Below are positions 40,790 to 52,966 of a stretch of 64,000 nucleotides of DNA, one piece after another (the stretch's first letter is position 1; each line of letters starts with the position of its first letter). The notes beneath the pieces are model-generated. The model worked only from the letters and a program-made list of their open reading frames with translations. It had not been told where the DNA came from and did no database searches. The translations under genes were made by a program, and so were the position numbers. The DNA lies in contig JABACO010000001.1 in the NCBI GenBank assembly GCA_013339895.1, positions 32,593,501 through 32,657,500 of the forward strand, given 5' to 3'. This DNA is from Ephydatia muelleri. Its lineage: Eukaryota > Porifera > Demospongiae > Spongillida > Spongillidae.

Positions 40790-42430
40790 TTTGTCAAGCC
40801 TATGATGCGGGAATTGCCAAAGGGGTGTGGCTACCAACTCAGTTTAATGACTATGGAACCCCTGTGGTCCCCATTCGTAAGGCACATCTACCTGGTCAGT
40901 CGGCTAAACTGCGTATATGTGGCGAGATTCAGTCACTGTGAATCAGCAGTTGGAACCTCATTGCCATCCCATGCCACTCCCAGAGGATCTGATGAGGAAG
41001 TTAGGTGGGGGGCACGGCTTCACCAAGATCGACCTGGCAGATGCATATAATCAAATCATGCTTGCTCCAGAGAGCCAAAGGCGACTGGCACTCAGCACTC
41101 ACCAAGGGGTACTATTGCAGACACGGCTTCCTTTTGGCATCAGTTCAGCTCCAGGCTACTTCCAGGAAATTATGGACCAGCTGACCAGTGACCTACAAGG
41201 TGTAGCTGTCTACATGGTCAGTGGGACCACTGCTTCAGAGCACATTCAGAACCTTCGTGCTCTCCTCAAACGCTTAGAGGAAAAGGGGCTTCGCTGCCGC
41301 CTGAAGAAGTGTTTATTCGCACAACCTTCTGTCGAGTACCTGGGACATATCCTATCACAACAGGGAATTGCCAAGGGTCCTAAAGTTGATGCGGTCAAAA
41401 TGATGCCACCACCAGGAAATGTTTCTAGTCTCCGTTCGTTCTTGGGTTTGGTTCAGTTTTATGGCAAGTTCTTGTCCAGCCTGGCTATGATCACTGAACC
41501 ACTTCATCGCCTGACCAAGAAAGGCATTTCCTGGAGCTGGGGTGCAGAGAAACAAGAAGCCTTCCAGAAATTGAAAGACTGCTCTGCACAGACACTATTC
41601 TGGTTCACTTCAATCCCACACTCCCAATTGGGATCTCCTGCGATGCGTCTGAGGTGGGATTAGGGGCTGTCCTCTTCCACCGGTATAGTGATGGCAGTGA
41701 ACGCCCAATTGCAAATGCCTCGAAGACCCTCACAAACACCCAGCGGGGTTACAGTCAGATACAAAAGGAGGCACTGGCCATCATTTTTGCCCTCAACAAG
41801 TTCCACCAGTTCTTATATGGTTGTACATTCATTCTGGTCACAGACCACAAGCCACTCATAGCTCTGTTTGGACCAACCAAAGCAACTCCTGCCCTGGCTG
41901 CTAATAGGCTTGCTCGATGGGCCTTGATGCTCAGCCAATACCAGTATTCTATTGAGTACCGGAAGACATCAGACCACAGCAATGCAGATGCTCTTAGCCG
42001 TCTCCCTGTAGGACCGGATGCCAATTTTGATGAGGAGGAAGGTGATGCAGATGTGGACACAGTCTGCACTATAAAGACTGTCAGCCTTCAGCTGAAACCA
42101 ACTGATCCAGAAACACTGGCGAAGGAGTCAGCTAAGGACCCGATCATCTCCAATGTGATGCGCTACACACGAGAAGGATGGCCACCAAAAGGTTCAAGTA
42201 ATGAAGACATAAAAGCAGATGGGTCAATAGAGGCTGTTCGAAAACTGGCCATATCTCTCTCCACAGCTTATGGTTGCCTCCTCTATGGTTCCAGAGTTGT
42301 CATTCCCCCGAGTCTACGACCTCAGGTGTTGCAGCTCCTACACCTGGGACACTTCGGAATGCAACGTATGAAACAGCTGGCGCGAACGGCAGTCTACTGG
42401 CTGGGGATCGATGCATCATGGTTGGCAACC
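40790..42430 (+). pseudogene. Ty3/Gypsy retroelement fossil (reverse transcriptase to zinc segment)
   Basis: Parts in order: reverse transcriptase (TKIDLADAYNQIMLAPESQR, LPFGISSAPGYFQEIMDQLT, LGHILSQQGIAKGPK), RNase H (QIQKEALAIIFALNKFHQFL, VTDHKPLIALFGP, NADALSRLP) and the start of the H2C2 segment (VLQLLHLGHFGMQRMKQLAR). Integrase and LTRs are absent; at about 42,430 it passes directly into a tnp2-like relic. It lies between the SAP-family relic and tnp2 sequence. Broken, with a few breaks. Confidence 0.8.
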
Positions 42431-42435
42431 ATTCC

Positions 42436-43580
42436 ACGGTTTACTATTATTAAGAGTGTCAGCTTTGATTACATGCACATTGGGTGTCTTGGAATAACTC
42501 GACTACTACTGCATCTTTGGTTTGATTCAACCCATTCTAAGCAACCATGGTATCTCCGATGTCACATTAAAGAAATAGATAGATTATTGTGTGCCATTAC
42601 TTTTTCCAGTTCTGTATGGTAACCGTTTTCATGCATTCAGTTTATTCCTAGCATTAATAATAAATGCATGTATGTCTACATGTATATTTGTGATAGGTGA
42701 AAGATGCAGTTCAATGAATCTCCTTGGACTTCTACATCTTCCAGATGTCATTGGGTCCACTTTGGGCTCATTCATGTTTTCCGTTTGAGTCTGCAAATGG
42801 TGAAATGTTGAAGCTATTTCATGGAACAACATGTGTTGAAAAGCAGGTATATCTCATATGTGTTATGATGAGTTAATTTTTACAACTTGTTTATTGCTAA
42901 TCGTATTGGAGTAATATCAATGTTACCACTGCTTGGTAAAAAAATTGCTACTGTAAGTAAAGAGGAAGAACTTTTTTGAAAAATGTCTAACTCTTATGGA
43001 AGGAGTAAAAGGTATAGTATTGTTTTAAATGTGCTTTTCATTGCTGCATCTGTTTTATCCAATGCAGCCATTGCAATTTCATATCAGCTGATATCTGTAC
43101 GCATGGAAAACCATGTGGCACTGAGCTTACCCAAGAGCACATTGCTGTATTTACCAAAGGCGGTTTTGAAATCCCAGCTGATTATCCTGTTGTGTTGTAC
43201 TCCAAAATACATTTCAGAAGCACTGGCAGAATAGAACTAAAAGAAAGTTACACAAAGGCCTTCTTCGTAATAATTCTGGAATTGTATTCTGCTATCAAAC
43301 TGGCATGACATGTTATGGAGAGTTATTGTTGGTTGTACTATGTGAGAATCATGATGCATATGCAATTGTCCTCCCTTTTATTCCAACTGGAGAAATTCTG
43401 AATAAAGATTCTGTCACAGATTGCTCCATTGACCAACACATTACAAAGCTAAATCTGCCGTACGTTAAACATAGCTAGTATACATTATATTAATATTCAT
43501 TTTAAATATGTAGTTCAGTGACTGGAGCAAGAAGTGCATACTATAAAATGTATCAAGGACAAGTGCATATTGATGCAGTA
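42436..43580 (+). pseudogene. tnp2-type transposase relic (second copy)
   Basis: 42,440-42,600 reads VSFDYMHIGCLGITRLLLHL then WFDSTHSKQPWYL, matching the D-x-M-H-x-x-x-L-G motif region of tnp2 proteins. 42,753-42,847 in one frame reads LGPLWAHSCFPFESANGEML then KLFHGTTCVEKQ and ends at a GTATAT donor; it corresponds to the L-G-P-I-H-S-I-W-L-F-S-Y-E region of the copy at 31.6 kb. 43,080-43,280 (GKPCGTELTQEHIAVFTKGG then FEIPADYPVVLYSKIHF) looks like C-terminal sequence. Several frame changes and a lost N-terminal half make it dead. It is a different subfamily from the CACTA-like element at 30-35 kb, and no CACTG end was found. Confidence 0.65.
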
Positions 43581-43929
43581 TAAAGATCACATCTATGCAA
43601 GTATATTTCCCAACTCAAAAGAAGTTGAATAGATTTATACATGTTTACTTGAACATATACTTGTGCATAATGTAATTTGAACAACATTCATGTTCTTGTG
43701 TAATGTTATGTAAAGTACAAACACTGTGCATGACAGTATGTAATCACTTCATTTTTGCTCTTTGAGAGTTAATTGTCATCATGTATCCAGCTCATATTGC
43801 ATGGCAATTTGATCATGTATTTATGATTTACATACAGCGACATCTAAAATATATCTGTAGTAAATTAAGAATTACATGTAAACTAACATCTATGCATGCA
43901 TGCAATGATGATAAACTTCTACAGCACAA

Positions 43930-44105
43930 TCTTGTCATAAACGGCATTAATTAATCTTACAACCCCCTACAACCTTCTACAACCATATGGTAAGCTTGTC
44001 ATGAACTGCCTTAAACAATTCTACAACCAACTACTACCTTCTACAACCATAAGACAAGCTTGTCATAAATCCTACAACCTGTCTGCAACCCTTCCACAAC
44101 TATTA
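43930..44105. repeat. Imperfect tandem repeat (CTACAACC / AAGCTTGTCAT)
   Basis: About three units of 55-60 bp: TACAACCTTCTACAACCATA then AAGCTTGTCAT. Related words occur at 24,890-25,090. Confidence 0.6.
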
Positions 44106-44140
44106 TACAAGCATGGGGCGACCAGCAAATACCAAACACC

Positions 44141-44156
44141 CCCCCCCCCCCCCCCG
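44141..44156. repeat. Poly-C run
   Basis: About 16-17 consecutive C starting near 44,140; length is likely unreliable in assembly. Confidence 0.8.
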
Positions 44157-44199
44157 CGCGATGGTGGGGAAGGGCGAGGATGGTGTGGACGGTACTGGG

Positions 44200-44369
44200 T
44201 GGGTAGGGACGGCGATCAGAAGAGACAGCATCACCTCGGAGGACCCCTTTGTGGTGCAGCACAAGCAGCTCCTCTCCTTCATTCAGCAGGCCAGGCTGGG
44301 CTGGAAGCACTGCAGGAGTCCCTCAGGGAGATAGAGCACATTGTGGAGCAGGACAGGGTTGGGCGCTAG
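44200..44369 (+). pseudogene. Rabenosyn-5-like C-terminal fragment
   Basis: AIRRDSITSEDPFVVQHKQL then LSFIQQARLG in one frame, followed after a small deletion by LEALQESLREIEHIVEQDRV then GR and a stop at 44,369. This matches the rabenosyn-5 C-terminal Rab5-binding helical hairpin up to its natural end (E-D-P-x-x-x-Q, F-I-x-Q-A, L-x-x-L-x-E). The paralogous DNA at 5,803-5,874 retains the bases lost here (GGGAGGCAGGACGAGG). A long run of C and a Gly/Arg-rich frame lie upstream. Probably the last exon of a decayed or captured host gene. Confidence 0.55.
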
Positions 44370-44713
44370 CAGTAGATTGCTCGGGTCATGTGTGCAAGAA
44401 ATCTGTTTTTGTACTCTGGTGGTTTGTTGTGTCTTTAATGCCAATGTGTGATTTTGATATGTATTGTGTGATTTGTGTATCATGTCATTTGATTTGACGA
44501 TCATTCCTACCTGCTACAGTGGTCAGCGGATACTTCCAATCACGCTAAATGTCCTATGTATTGATACCACTCCTTTGGTAGGCTCACCAGTGTTTGCTAG
44601 CAAAAACCGGCATGGCTAGCATTTGCGGACATGAATTATTTGAATTCCGTAAATACGCGTAATAAAATTATTGTACATGGAGTCTATGGGTAATTTCTAT
44701 CAATCGCGCACAG

Positions 44714-45018
44714 TTTAGTACCAAAGACTTGTAGTAAAGTTTATAAACCTAAGTATGATACAGGGACAAATAACACATTGTTTGTATATCTTCTGTTCTG
44801 TAAAAATGTGCCCCCATCAATTTCAAAACGAGGTTTTGTTTTACTGCATACATTTAATGGCTGGCATACTTTTGATCACTGTTTTCCCTTTCCTATTCTA
44901 CCGCGTGGACGATCTATTGAAGATTATAAAGTGGATTCTGAAGCCAAAGCTATTTCCATATCTATATGTGCAAATAGCATATCTACCCCATGTGCACGTC
45001 TATTTCTAGATTCAAGTA
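44714..45018 (+). CDS. Orphan exon, unrecognised protein
   Basis: After a GCGCACAG acceptor a frame of about 100 codons runs LVPKTCSKVYKPKYDTGTNN, YLLFCKNVPPSISKRGFVLL and GWHTFDHCFPFPILPRGRSI, ending CARLFLDSS. It ends either at a GTATGT donor near 45,014 or at the TGA at 45,018-45,020. Composition is protein-like and not repeat-derived. I do not recognise it. It lies between a rabenosyn-like fragment and unannotated DNA, so it may be one of the few host exons here. Confidence 0.35.
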
Positions 45019-45019
45019 T

Positions 45020-46310
45020 GTGAATTCTAGTACCCCGTTCAAGCCATGTTATTAATAATGAATTAAACGTCATAACGTTGCCCAAGCACTCCTCAAAGCC
45101 TTGCTTCTTGTACGATACTACTATACCACTACCCGGCTAACTCTCAGACATGGCAGCATACATGCACGACCCCGGTCGTGTGTCCGTGGAGTATGTTGGA
45201 ACGATGTTTCCTATAGCTTGGTACGTTTTGTTACGATATGCTATATTGCTATAATATGAGTTAACACTCAGCAACAGCCATCACCAAACAGCGAGGTAAG
45301 GTTTTTTTTTGACAGTATTTTACGCAAAGTATAGGTTATACGTTATAACTGAAAGCTAAATGCAGCCTTCTCTGTGATCACGTGCGTAGGATTTTGATCG
45401 AAACACGAAGTGTGCAAGCAACCGCATGTCGATCCAAATGATAAGGGAAGCCCTAGCTGCTAGAACGCCACAGTGCACCACACGCATCAACGCATAATTC
45501 CCACAAACGCGAAATACAAGGCAGCTCTTGCGCGATCGCGTGTCATAGGTTGTGCCTTCAAAGTTGTACCACAATATCTCAGCGAAGAGTCTGAGACACG
45601 CTTGTTTATATGTGCCGATTGCGAGTCGATGGTGCATTGTTTCCTTCTCAGCACATACAACTCACTACCCGGTGGTGGAGACACCAATATAATATATTTA
45701 TGGTACAGCACGCCATGCACCATTAATTCGTTGCTGATGCCTTCATTGAGCTGGAGTACCGACTCGAAATAGAGATGGTTATTCCGTATTACTTCCAGTT
45801 CTTACTTCGGCGGGTGAGTATTATTGTTAATCCGACCTCTGTTGTTAGTACCGAAACCCTGCCAGGGGCCGTACCCTAGCTATGCCATTGCTATTACAAG
45901 TCGAGACAACCATAAATCATCGGACAATGGAAAGGAGGGATTACGACGTAACCAAGGAAACCCATAATATGGCTCGTTCCTTTGTGTCTCCCTACTAGGC
46001 AGTACTCGGGATCTGACTACTCTGATACAAGTAATTCATTAAACATGCATGCAAGCTAGAGAGATACCGGTACCGTTCACTATTATACATGCATGGATAA
46101 TCCTTTTGCCTTACACTGTAGGTTAATACTCCATTCACACCGGATACATTATATGTACATTAAGATTCTTCGATTAGAACGCTACTTATATTCGTGTGCT
46201 AGCATAGTTCATTGGCCATTCAATTTAAAGTGTCTTTTGAAATTTGCAACGAATGATCACCATACGGAACCAGTTCTTGAGAAGCGCTTCAAAAGAAGAA
46301 AAATAATGGA
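45020..46310. other. No recognisable gene
   Basis: Moderate open frames (45,473-45,772; 46,093-46,317) lack motifs or splice support. CAGCGAG|GTAAGG at 45,288-45,300 looks like a donor but no exon could be tied to it. Confidence 0.4.
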
Positions 46311-46319
46311 AGTGTGACA

Positions 46320-47134
46320 CAAATACTTCATGTCATGAGTGGACATCTTTAACTGGTGAAAGTAAAAGGAAAGTTCTTAAGGTACAAATACACCTGACAT
46401 TAGTAACATTCATCATACATGTACATTGTGTATACCAGCTGCTTCCTTCATAGATGAAAGACATCCCTCTGCCTAGTGCCCTGCGCACAACAGTAGTGAA
46501 GTTATGGGAGGTACTATGTGCAGTGAGTCAAATCACTTGTCACCAAATGACTTCTTGTTGGCATACGGAATCCTAAGGATTTTGAAGATATATACAGCAT
46601 ACTGTCTAATGAATCACCATCACCCATGCATGCAGAATGCAATTCCACCAAAAGGTAAGTTTAGCTTGTGTGCAAATATAATAAGGATGAAATGCTACTC
46701 TATTCTGTCTATACAGGCCAAACAATGGGTTCAACCCTTCTTAAGCATCAAAGAAGAGGGTCACCAAAACAAATATGTAACTCCTTACATGCATGCAATG
46801 GAATACCATGTCCCAAACATTATACGCCAATACGGAAATTTGAAACAATTTTCATGTCAAGGTTGGTAATGCACTGTACTTCTTTCTTGATAGTTATTTA
46901 TGCACTTTAGGTGTTGAGAAACACAACGATGATGCAAAAAGAAACTACTTCTCTAGCGATGCACCAGCTGACATTATGATGACAGAGTACAGGCTGGAGT
47001 TGCTGCAGGAATATAGTAGAGAAAAGAGGGCATATACTAAGAGGGACTCTGCTTACTGGCATGTAAGTGGAATTGAGGCCCTCCGAGCTAAACGTAGAGA
47101 AGCAGTACAAAGGCCATCAATCCCTGAAGGTTAA
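46320..47134 (+). pseudogene. Unrecognised, probably transposon-borne protein (C-terminal exons)
   Basis: A first part around 46,452 reads MKDIPLPSALRTTVVKLWEV. After a TCTATACAG acceptor at about 46,717 comes AKQWVQPFLSIKEEGHQNKY then VTPYMHAMEYHVPNIIRQYG and KQFSCQG, a donor-like GTTGGT, and a last exon EKHNDDAKRNYFSSDAPADI, MMTEYRLELLQEYS and HVSGIEALRAKRREAVQRPS. The blocks T-P-Y-M-H-A and G-V-E-K-x-N-D-D-A recur, to my recollection, at the C-termini of multicopy cnidarian and sponge proteins of unknown function. No nuclease motif can be assigned. It lacks an N-terminal half. Confidence 0.45.
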
Positions 47135-48286
47135 TTATATGTGACACAGAGCTGTAACAATTCATGAACCATTTCTACAGATATTTAACCACCTACAAGA
47201 CTTCTTTACTAGCTCTTGCCATCTTCAGTATCTTTAAAGAGCATTGTAAGCAAAACAAAATGCATGCCTTTTTCTGGCCTAGCTGTATCTGAATTTCACC
47301 CCTTTAGGAATATGTTTCCTACATTGTGGAAGACCATGACCTTTACAAAAGAATACCAGCTGATGTGGTCAGGACATGATAACAGAGGTTCTAAAGGAGA
47401 CCACATGCAGGATCTTATACAAAGGAATCCCCAATTGATGATGCAGGAACAATGATAACTGACATATGTGCAGCAGGGCTCATCACATAAAACATATAAG
47501 TTCATCCCTGCATAGTACACAGAATCAGATGCATAGAAAACATATATGGTTTGCATATTTCCTACAGGTAATATATGAGAGGGGAGGCCAGGAAGGATGT
47601 GGGGTGGGAAGCATTCTGATCTCTATATGAGAAGTGATGTCTTTGTTCAAATTATTACCTTGCACTATAAATGTCTGCTGCTATTTTTATACTGCTGATT
47701 ATGTGTAGGCAGAAGTATGGGGATGGAGTGGGAGGGCTAATGGCTTTTAGCAGGCTTGTAGTATTCTGATATCTTTGTGAGAAATGACAATGACAAGAGT
47801 AACTAATTCATAATTTATTTGATGAGCATGACAATGAAATGTAAGTTGGAAATACATATTATATATTATACTTACTTCTTCACAAGATAGATGAAGTCTT
47901 GCCCAGGGTACAGACCACACCCAGACAACACAACTAACTAGCAGCTAGAGATATTTAACCCATTCTTGCCCAGGGTACTGGCCAATTAATTATATGTGAC
48001 ACAGTGCTTAACAATTCATGAACCATTTCTACAGATATTTAACCACCTACAAGACTTCTTGACTAGCTCTTGCTTTAAAGAGCAATGTAAGCAAAACAAA
48101 ATGCATCCCTTTTTCCGGCCTAGCTGTATCTGAATTCCACCCATTTAGGAACATGTTTCCTATTCATTACAACTTGTGGAAGACCATGACCTTTACAAAA
48201 AGAATACCAGCTGATGTGGTCAGGACAAGATAACAGAGGTTCTAAAGGAGACCACCTGCAGGATCTTATACAAAGGATTCCCCATA
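47131..48286. repeat. Long direct repeat (two copies of about 310 bp)
   Basis: 47,131-47,445 and 47,985-48,286 share long runs (CAATTCATGAACCATTTCTA, GACCATGACCTTTACAAAA, GGTTCTAAAGGAGACCAC) at roughly 90% identity with small indels. The 540 bp between them are AT-rich and non-coding. Confidence 0.85.
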
Positions 48287-48289
48287 TTT

Positions 48290-49220
48290 CACATAGGACA
48301 TATTTCAAACTTATACTCAAGACTAGCTGCACCTATTTGAATTAGCAATATCAGCAATTTCAACCATTACAAGATGCCGCATTTCCTTAAGGATGCTTGC
48401 CATAGCTATGTTAGGTACCGGCATATTTCACGTACTACCGAAAAATTGGTGATCCAATATTAAGTAAAAATTGTGACGCGGGTTGCAAACTGTTCAGATG
48501 CATTATTAAATTCGAGTGAAAGCTGGTTTGTGTTCGTTTGATCGCTGTTGTGGACTGTTTCTGGATTTATGGGTATGTCGATACATTGTCTATGCTATGA
48601 CACAGCTCTGGTTTATTTGAAAAGTTTAGTTCAAAATTTCTGGCGCGTTGAAAAAATATGTACCCTTTAGGTTTGGTAGAACTTTTTTGTCTTTAGAGTA
48701 CCGGGAAACCGATCAGATGTAGGTACTCCCCAGGTCTTAATCTATATGGATTTCGAACTTTGGTTGATGCCCAAAGTGTCATCCAACAGCCTATGTGTTT
48801 TCGTGCTATGCATGAAGCCAACTTACGTCAAACGTTGTTAGGTGGTTAAGCACTGCCCGTATAACATGATTTTGCAACTTTTTAAGAACATTTCTTACCT
48901 TTGACTACTTATAGTGTTAACAAAGTTTAACTCTATATAAAGACTACCATTATTTTTGAGGTACCGTAAAAAGAAGTATTTATAAACGCAGTTGTGCTAT
49001 AAATCTACATACTATGAAAATACCATAATTTTTGGCCGATGCTCAAGGCATACCCCAGATATTCTCAGGTAGTGACTCGTCCCCAGATATCGAATTGTAC
49101 ATTGCGGCGAAAATGGAACTAACGCATGACTGCAACTTTTCAGTGTGCTTACAACCCTATATGTAACCCTTTGAAGATGTTAGCATGCTGCAACGATCTG
49201 TTAGTGTGTATTTTTTCAAA
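48290..49220. other. No gene seen
   Basis: AT-rich, no long frame. It may hold the 5' flank of the relic starting at 49,226. Confidence 0.4.
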
Positions 49221-49225
49221 TTAGG

Positions 49226-50990
49226 ATGAAGACTGCAGAAGATTTTAAGAAGTTGATTGAAGGTTTTAGTGGTGATATCAGTGCAGACAATGCACTACAG
49301 GTTTCGGCAACAAGTAATGGCTTGGAATTGCATTGCAACAGTTCCTCCCACTTCCTATGTGCTACAATTAGCTGGGGGTACAACAGATGATTATGCTTCC
49401 CATATTCAGACCTGTTTTAATGTTATTGTAAGTTCATTTGCTGAATATCACAAACTTGACCCAATACAAACCAAGTTGAAGAACACCCTTACTGACAGAG
49501 TAGCAGTGAACCATTGTGTAGTTCAGAGTCTTTAATCATCACTTGACATTGAACTACTAGAGCTCAAATGCAATGTGTACCCTCTAGATGGGATTGCCAA
49601 AAGGTGCACAGATCTACTAAAGGTATATGATAAGGAGTATAATATTACTAGTGATACATTTGGAAATGGTTGTTGTGCAGTTAATTTTATGTATGCTATG
49701 ACAAAGATGTGCTTTAAACAAGGTAAAGGTGACCCAGGAGGATTTAAACAATTTTTGAGGCAAAAAAATATCAAGCCTGGAATCATTGTGCGCTATGTAG
49801 GAAACCGATTCCATGTTGCATTCCATCTGGCAGATGTGTTATACTATTTAAGAGAAAAACTTTTGATCTATTTAGATACTTCATGTCGGAATACTACTAG
49901 CTTGCGATCAGCATTACAGAAGGACTTAAGAAATGACAAATCATTACTGCAATTGCAAGCACTTGGCATTATTGGAAAATTAGTGACTGGGCCTTGGATG
50001 AAACAGCTGTATGGAAATCCAGGCATCACTAACCTTGCTACTATTTCATACATTAAGACATGTTTACAGTACCTAAAATCATGAAAGGATTGCCCATTAC
50101 TTGTCTTAACAACATGTAAAGATATGTTTGGAATAGATTTGGACAAAGAGACAGATGCTATACTGCAGTGTTTACAAAGTAGTTTTAATTTAATGAATGC
50201 ACTGGGAAAGCAAGCTTGAATGAAATTTTGTTCCGACTTATAACTGGTATCATCGAAGTAATTGAACGACAAATGTATGATTCCATTGAGGGTAACTATC
50301 CAACATTCCAACACCTATGGCAAGTCAAACGCTATCTGCCCTTGCATGCACATAATATGTTTGCAGAGAAAACTCTTGGATTAGCTGATTATCATTCTAG
50401 AAATGCACATATTTTAAATTAATGTGAACATTGGATTTTTTGATGCAAAGGTTAAGTCTAAAATAAATAAAACGTTACCATGGCTTTGTTCAAAACCTCA
50501 CAATGAGCAGGAATAAATTTTAAATTTTGTATAGGACAGGCTCAAAAGATGAATTTGCTTCTTCACACCCATGAACTAAATGTTGCTAAGGAGCAGGATA
50601 AACGACTATTGGAAAGAAACCAGAAAAAAGGTAGCAGTTATCGAAGAAAGTTACAAAAGAAAATACAGAGTGTTGCAGAAGGCAATGCAGAATTGTGTAT
50701 AGAGTTCCAGAGATGGATGAATCCCACATAAAAGCAATTCTTGCCAATCCAGAAGTGATTGATGGACTCTGCTTTGAACATTTGTGGTTTGTTAACGAAG
50801 AAAATGTATTATACCAAGGTAAAATTGTAGCAGAAGAGTTATCTAAAAATTGTAAAGGGTATAAGGTAACTACTACTTACTGGAAACGAGGAAGCAGTCA
50901 AGAAGACGGAGGTGATGTTTCAATGACGCTATATGAATTCTTAGTTGACTATATCACAGATGATTTGTACATTAGTGAAATTGATGTATA
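49226..50990 (+). pseudogene. Unrecognised transposon-like protein, mostly full length
   Basis: Starts MKTAEDFKKLIEGFSGDISA at 49,226. After a frame change it reads SSFAEYHKLDPIQTKLKNTL then TDRVAVNHCVVQSL, a stop (49,533), VYPLDGIAKRCTDLLKVYDK, GNGCCAVNFMYAMTKMCFKQ, KPGIIVRYVGNRFHVAFHLA, KLVTGPWMKQLYGNPGITNL, a TGA (about 50,083), KDCPLLVLTTCKDMFGIDLD, LPLHAHNMFAEKTLGLADYH and a Lys-rich coil (50,550-50,730). It ends with CFEHLWFVNEENVLYQGKIV and YITDDLYISEIDV at 50,990. I recall similar block order in multicopy uncharacterised proteins of fish and marine invertebrates but cannot name the family. Two stops and about three frame changes make it dead. No terminal repeats identified. Confidence 0.5.
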
Positions 50991-50994
50991 ACAC

Positions 50995-51660
50995 TATTCT
51001 ATACTTCTTATGTGTGTGCAAGACTTGTAAAAAATATTTGGTGTGATTATATTATAGATTGTAGTTGCTATAGCGAAGAGAACAAAAACCGTCACAATTT
51101 TTTATGCGCTACCGCATGGATTACCATAGTCGCAAAATCCGATGTTTGGATCGCTATAACTTTTTCACTGCTTATGCAAATGCCACGTTTCACATATCAT
51201 TTTAATTCATTTAATTTGCTCTTTAAGGCAGTACCAAACTTGGTGCAAAATATAGCGTTTGAAAAAAATATACCCGTACCTAGCTATGTTCTTTGTACCA
51301 AATGTTTGTACAATGATCCCGCAAATTAATGTAATTGATAGATACCATAGGCAACCGTCACCGTTTATTGCATTGCGCTCCGAAATAGGGTGCGTTTCTA
51401 AACGTTTTTGCACAACCCAGATGGTTTAAATCTCGTTTCTATGGACAAAAAACGTCGTATAATATTTGCTACTGGTCTAACTAGGAAAAAAGAAACGTAA
51501 CTTTGTGACAGTGGTACACAAACAATGATATTTGTGCTTTTCTTTTTCGCCGTCTCGTTGTTTGCTAGCAAGCACTCTAAGTTTCAAAATACGGATCAAT
51601 TTGCTAACTATATCGATTTAATATGGGTATTAAAAGAACTGCAGAAACATGCGAAAAACG
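50995..51660. other. No gene seen
   Basis: Short frames only (51,012-51,329; 51,525-51,710). The latter begins with a signal-peptide-like stretch (MIFVLFFFAVSLFAS) but runs into the P-like terminal repeat, so it is unlikely to be a gene. Confidence 0.4.
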
Positions 51661-51671
51661 ATAGTTTAACG

Positions 51672-52966
51672 ATAGATTATTTAAACAGGGATTGGAAACG
51701 GGTCACGTGAGCCATAATTTACGGTAGAAGGCTCCTGCGCTGTCAACCTTTTGAGTTTGCCGGGAAAATGTCTTATAGCTGGTAGAGGTGAAATCCGTAT
51801 CATGTAGAGTGTCGAATGTATTCCACCCAATTCATGAAAGGTAAGGTTTGTCTAGAAACGTGTTTGAAGTTCTAGTGAACGAATCTTTTTTTTTTTAAAG
51901 TAAATGAACATTATACAGCATACACTTAGACAAAAATAAATAAATTAATAAATTAATTAATAGTTGCATTGAAATGAGCACTTTTGGAAAATATCAGTGA
52001 AGAAAATTGAGGGAGGCCAGCTCCATCATCCATGCCATGTTCACAAGCGAAGCGAAGCAAGCGAAGGTTTGTTGCACGCAAAATAGCAAAAGCCATTCTG
52101 GCACGAACCCATCCCATTACTTCATGCAGAATGTGACTTCTCCCACGTCACCGCAATTTGGTCACACAGGCGCTTCATCAGGTGTTGTGCATCGTGACCC
52201 AAGACTCCATCTACAAAGACTACAAAGGGTGTACGAATCTTCTGGTTTTTTTTATAAATAAAAACTGAGAAATAAAGCTATGTGAATCCTTCTGGGCGTG
52301 CAAAACCTGTTCGGTACGTTTTTTGACCTTTGTAAATAAATGTTTGTAAACAAGCTCTTCGTAGCAATCTGAATAGCACTGGATAGGTTTTGCCCTTTTA
52401 AGACATAAAGTGGCAAGAATCATGTACAGCGTTTTTTACATACAGTCAGTTCTGGGCGTTTGTAAATAGTGTACATGTAAACGCGGTTTGAAGGTTTCAT
52501 CCTCTAGTGCACTCATTTTGCGATAGAACTGGGCTATGCACTAAGCCAGGCAGTGTTGGTATGATGTTATAAGGTTTTCAAGAGATCTAGAGTACGAAGA
52601 CTTGTAACCAAATACTCCGTAAATGCTAAAACGGATGGCTGGTTTTCCTCTCTTTGACACGACTCTTTTAAGTTAACAACAGCTTTTGGAGCTTCAACTG
52701 TGACTGGAGAATCAGTAGTAAAAGACGCGTCTTCTGAAACGTTGTCTATTGCATCAAGGAATAAACGCTTAGCACCTACGTGTGAATGAAATGAAGTAAG
52801 GCACGCTATTTGAGCACCAAACGATATGAATTACAACGATCCCCAAGTGTCCGCAGAAAATTCGGCCATTCCAGAATTAGTAACTACTACAAAACCTATA
52901 ACACAAATTGAGCTGTTAATTGGCCTGCACGTGATCCGTTTCCAATCCCTGTCTAAATAATTTATG
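51672..52966 (-). mobile_element. Non-autonomous P-like element with both ends and target duplication
   Basis: Ends: left ATAGATTATTTAAACAGGGA then TTGGAAACGG; right, read inward, CATAAATTATTTAGACAGGG then ATTGGAAACGG. They agree over about 38 positions with three differences. Flanks GTTTAACG (51,664-51,671) and GTTTAACC (52,967-52,974) form a 7/8-matching 8-bp duplication. The AGGGATTGGAAAC core is shared with the P-like ends at 61.55 kb and, in part, 11.57 kb. On the minus strand near the right end are a short start (MAEFSADTWGSL) and an exon, after an ACACGTAG acceptor, KRLFLDAIDNVSEDASFTTD then SPVTVEAPKAVVNLK, which may be 5' transposase sequence. Confidence 0.7.

Noticed and set aside
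51525-51710. Small secreted-protein-like frame (hydrophobic start)
   Set aside because: Its C-terminal third is the terminal repeat of a P-like element, so it is a chance frame.
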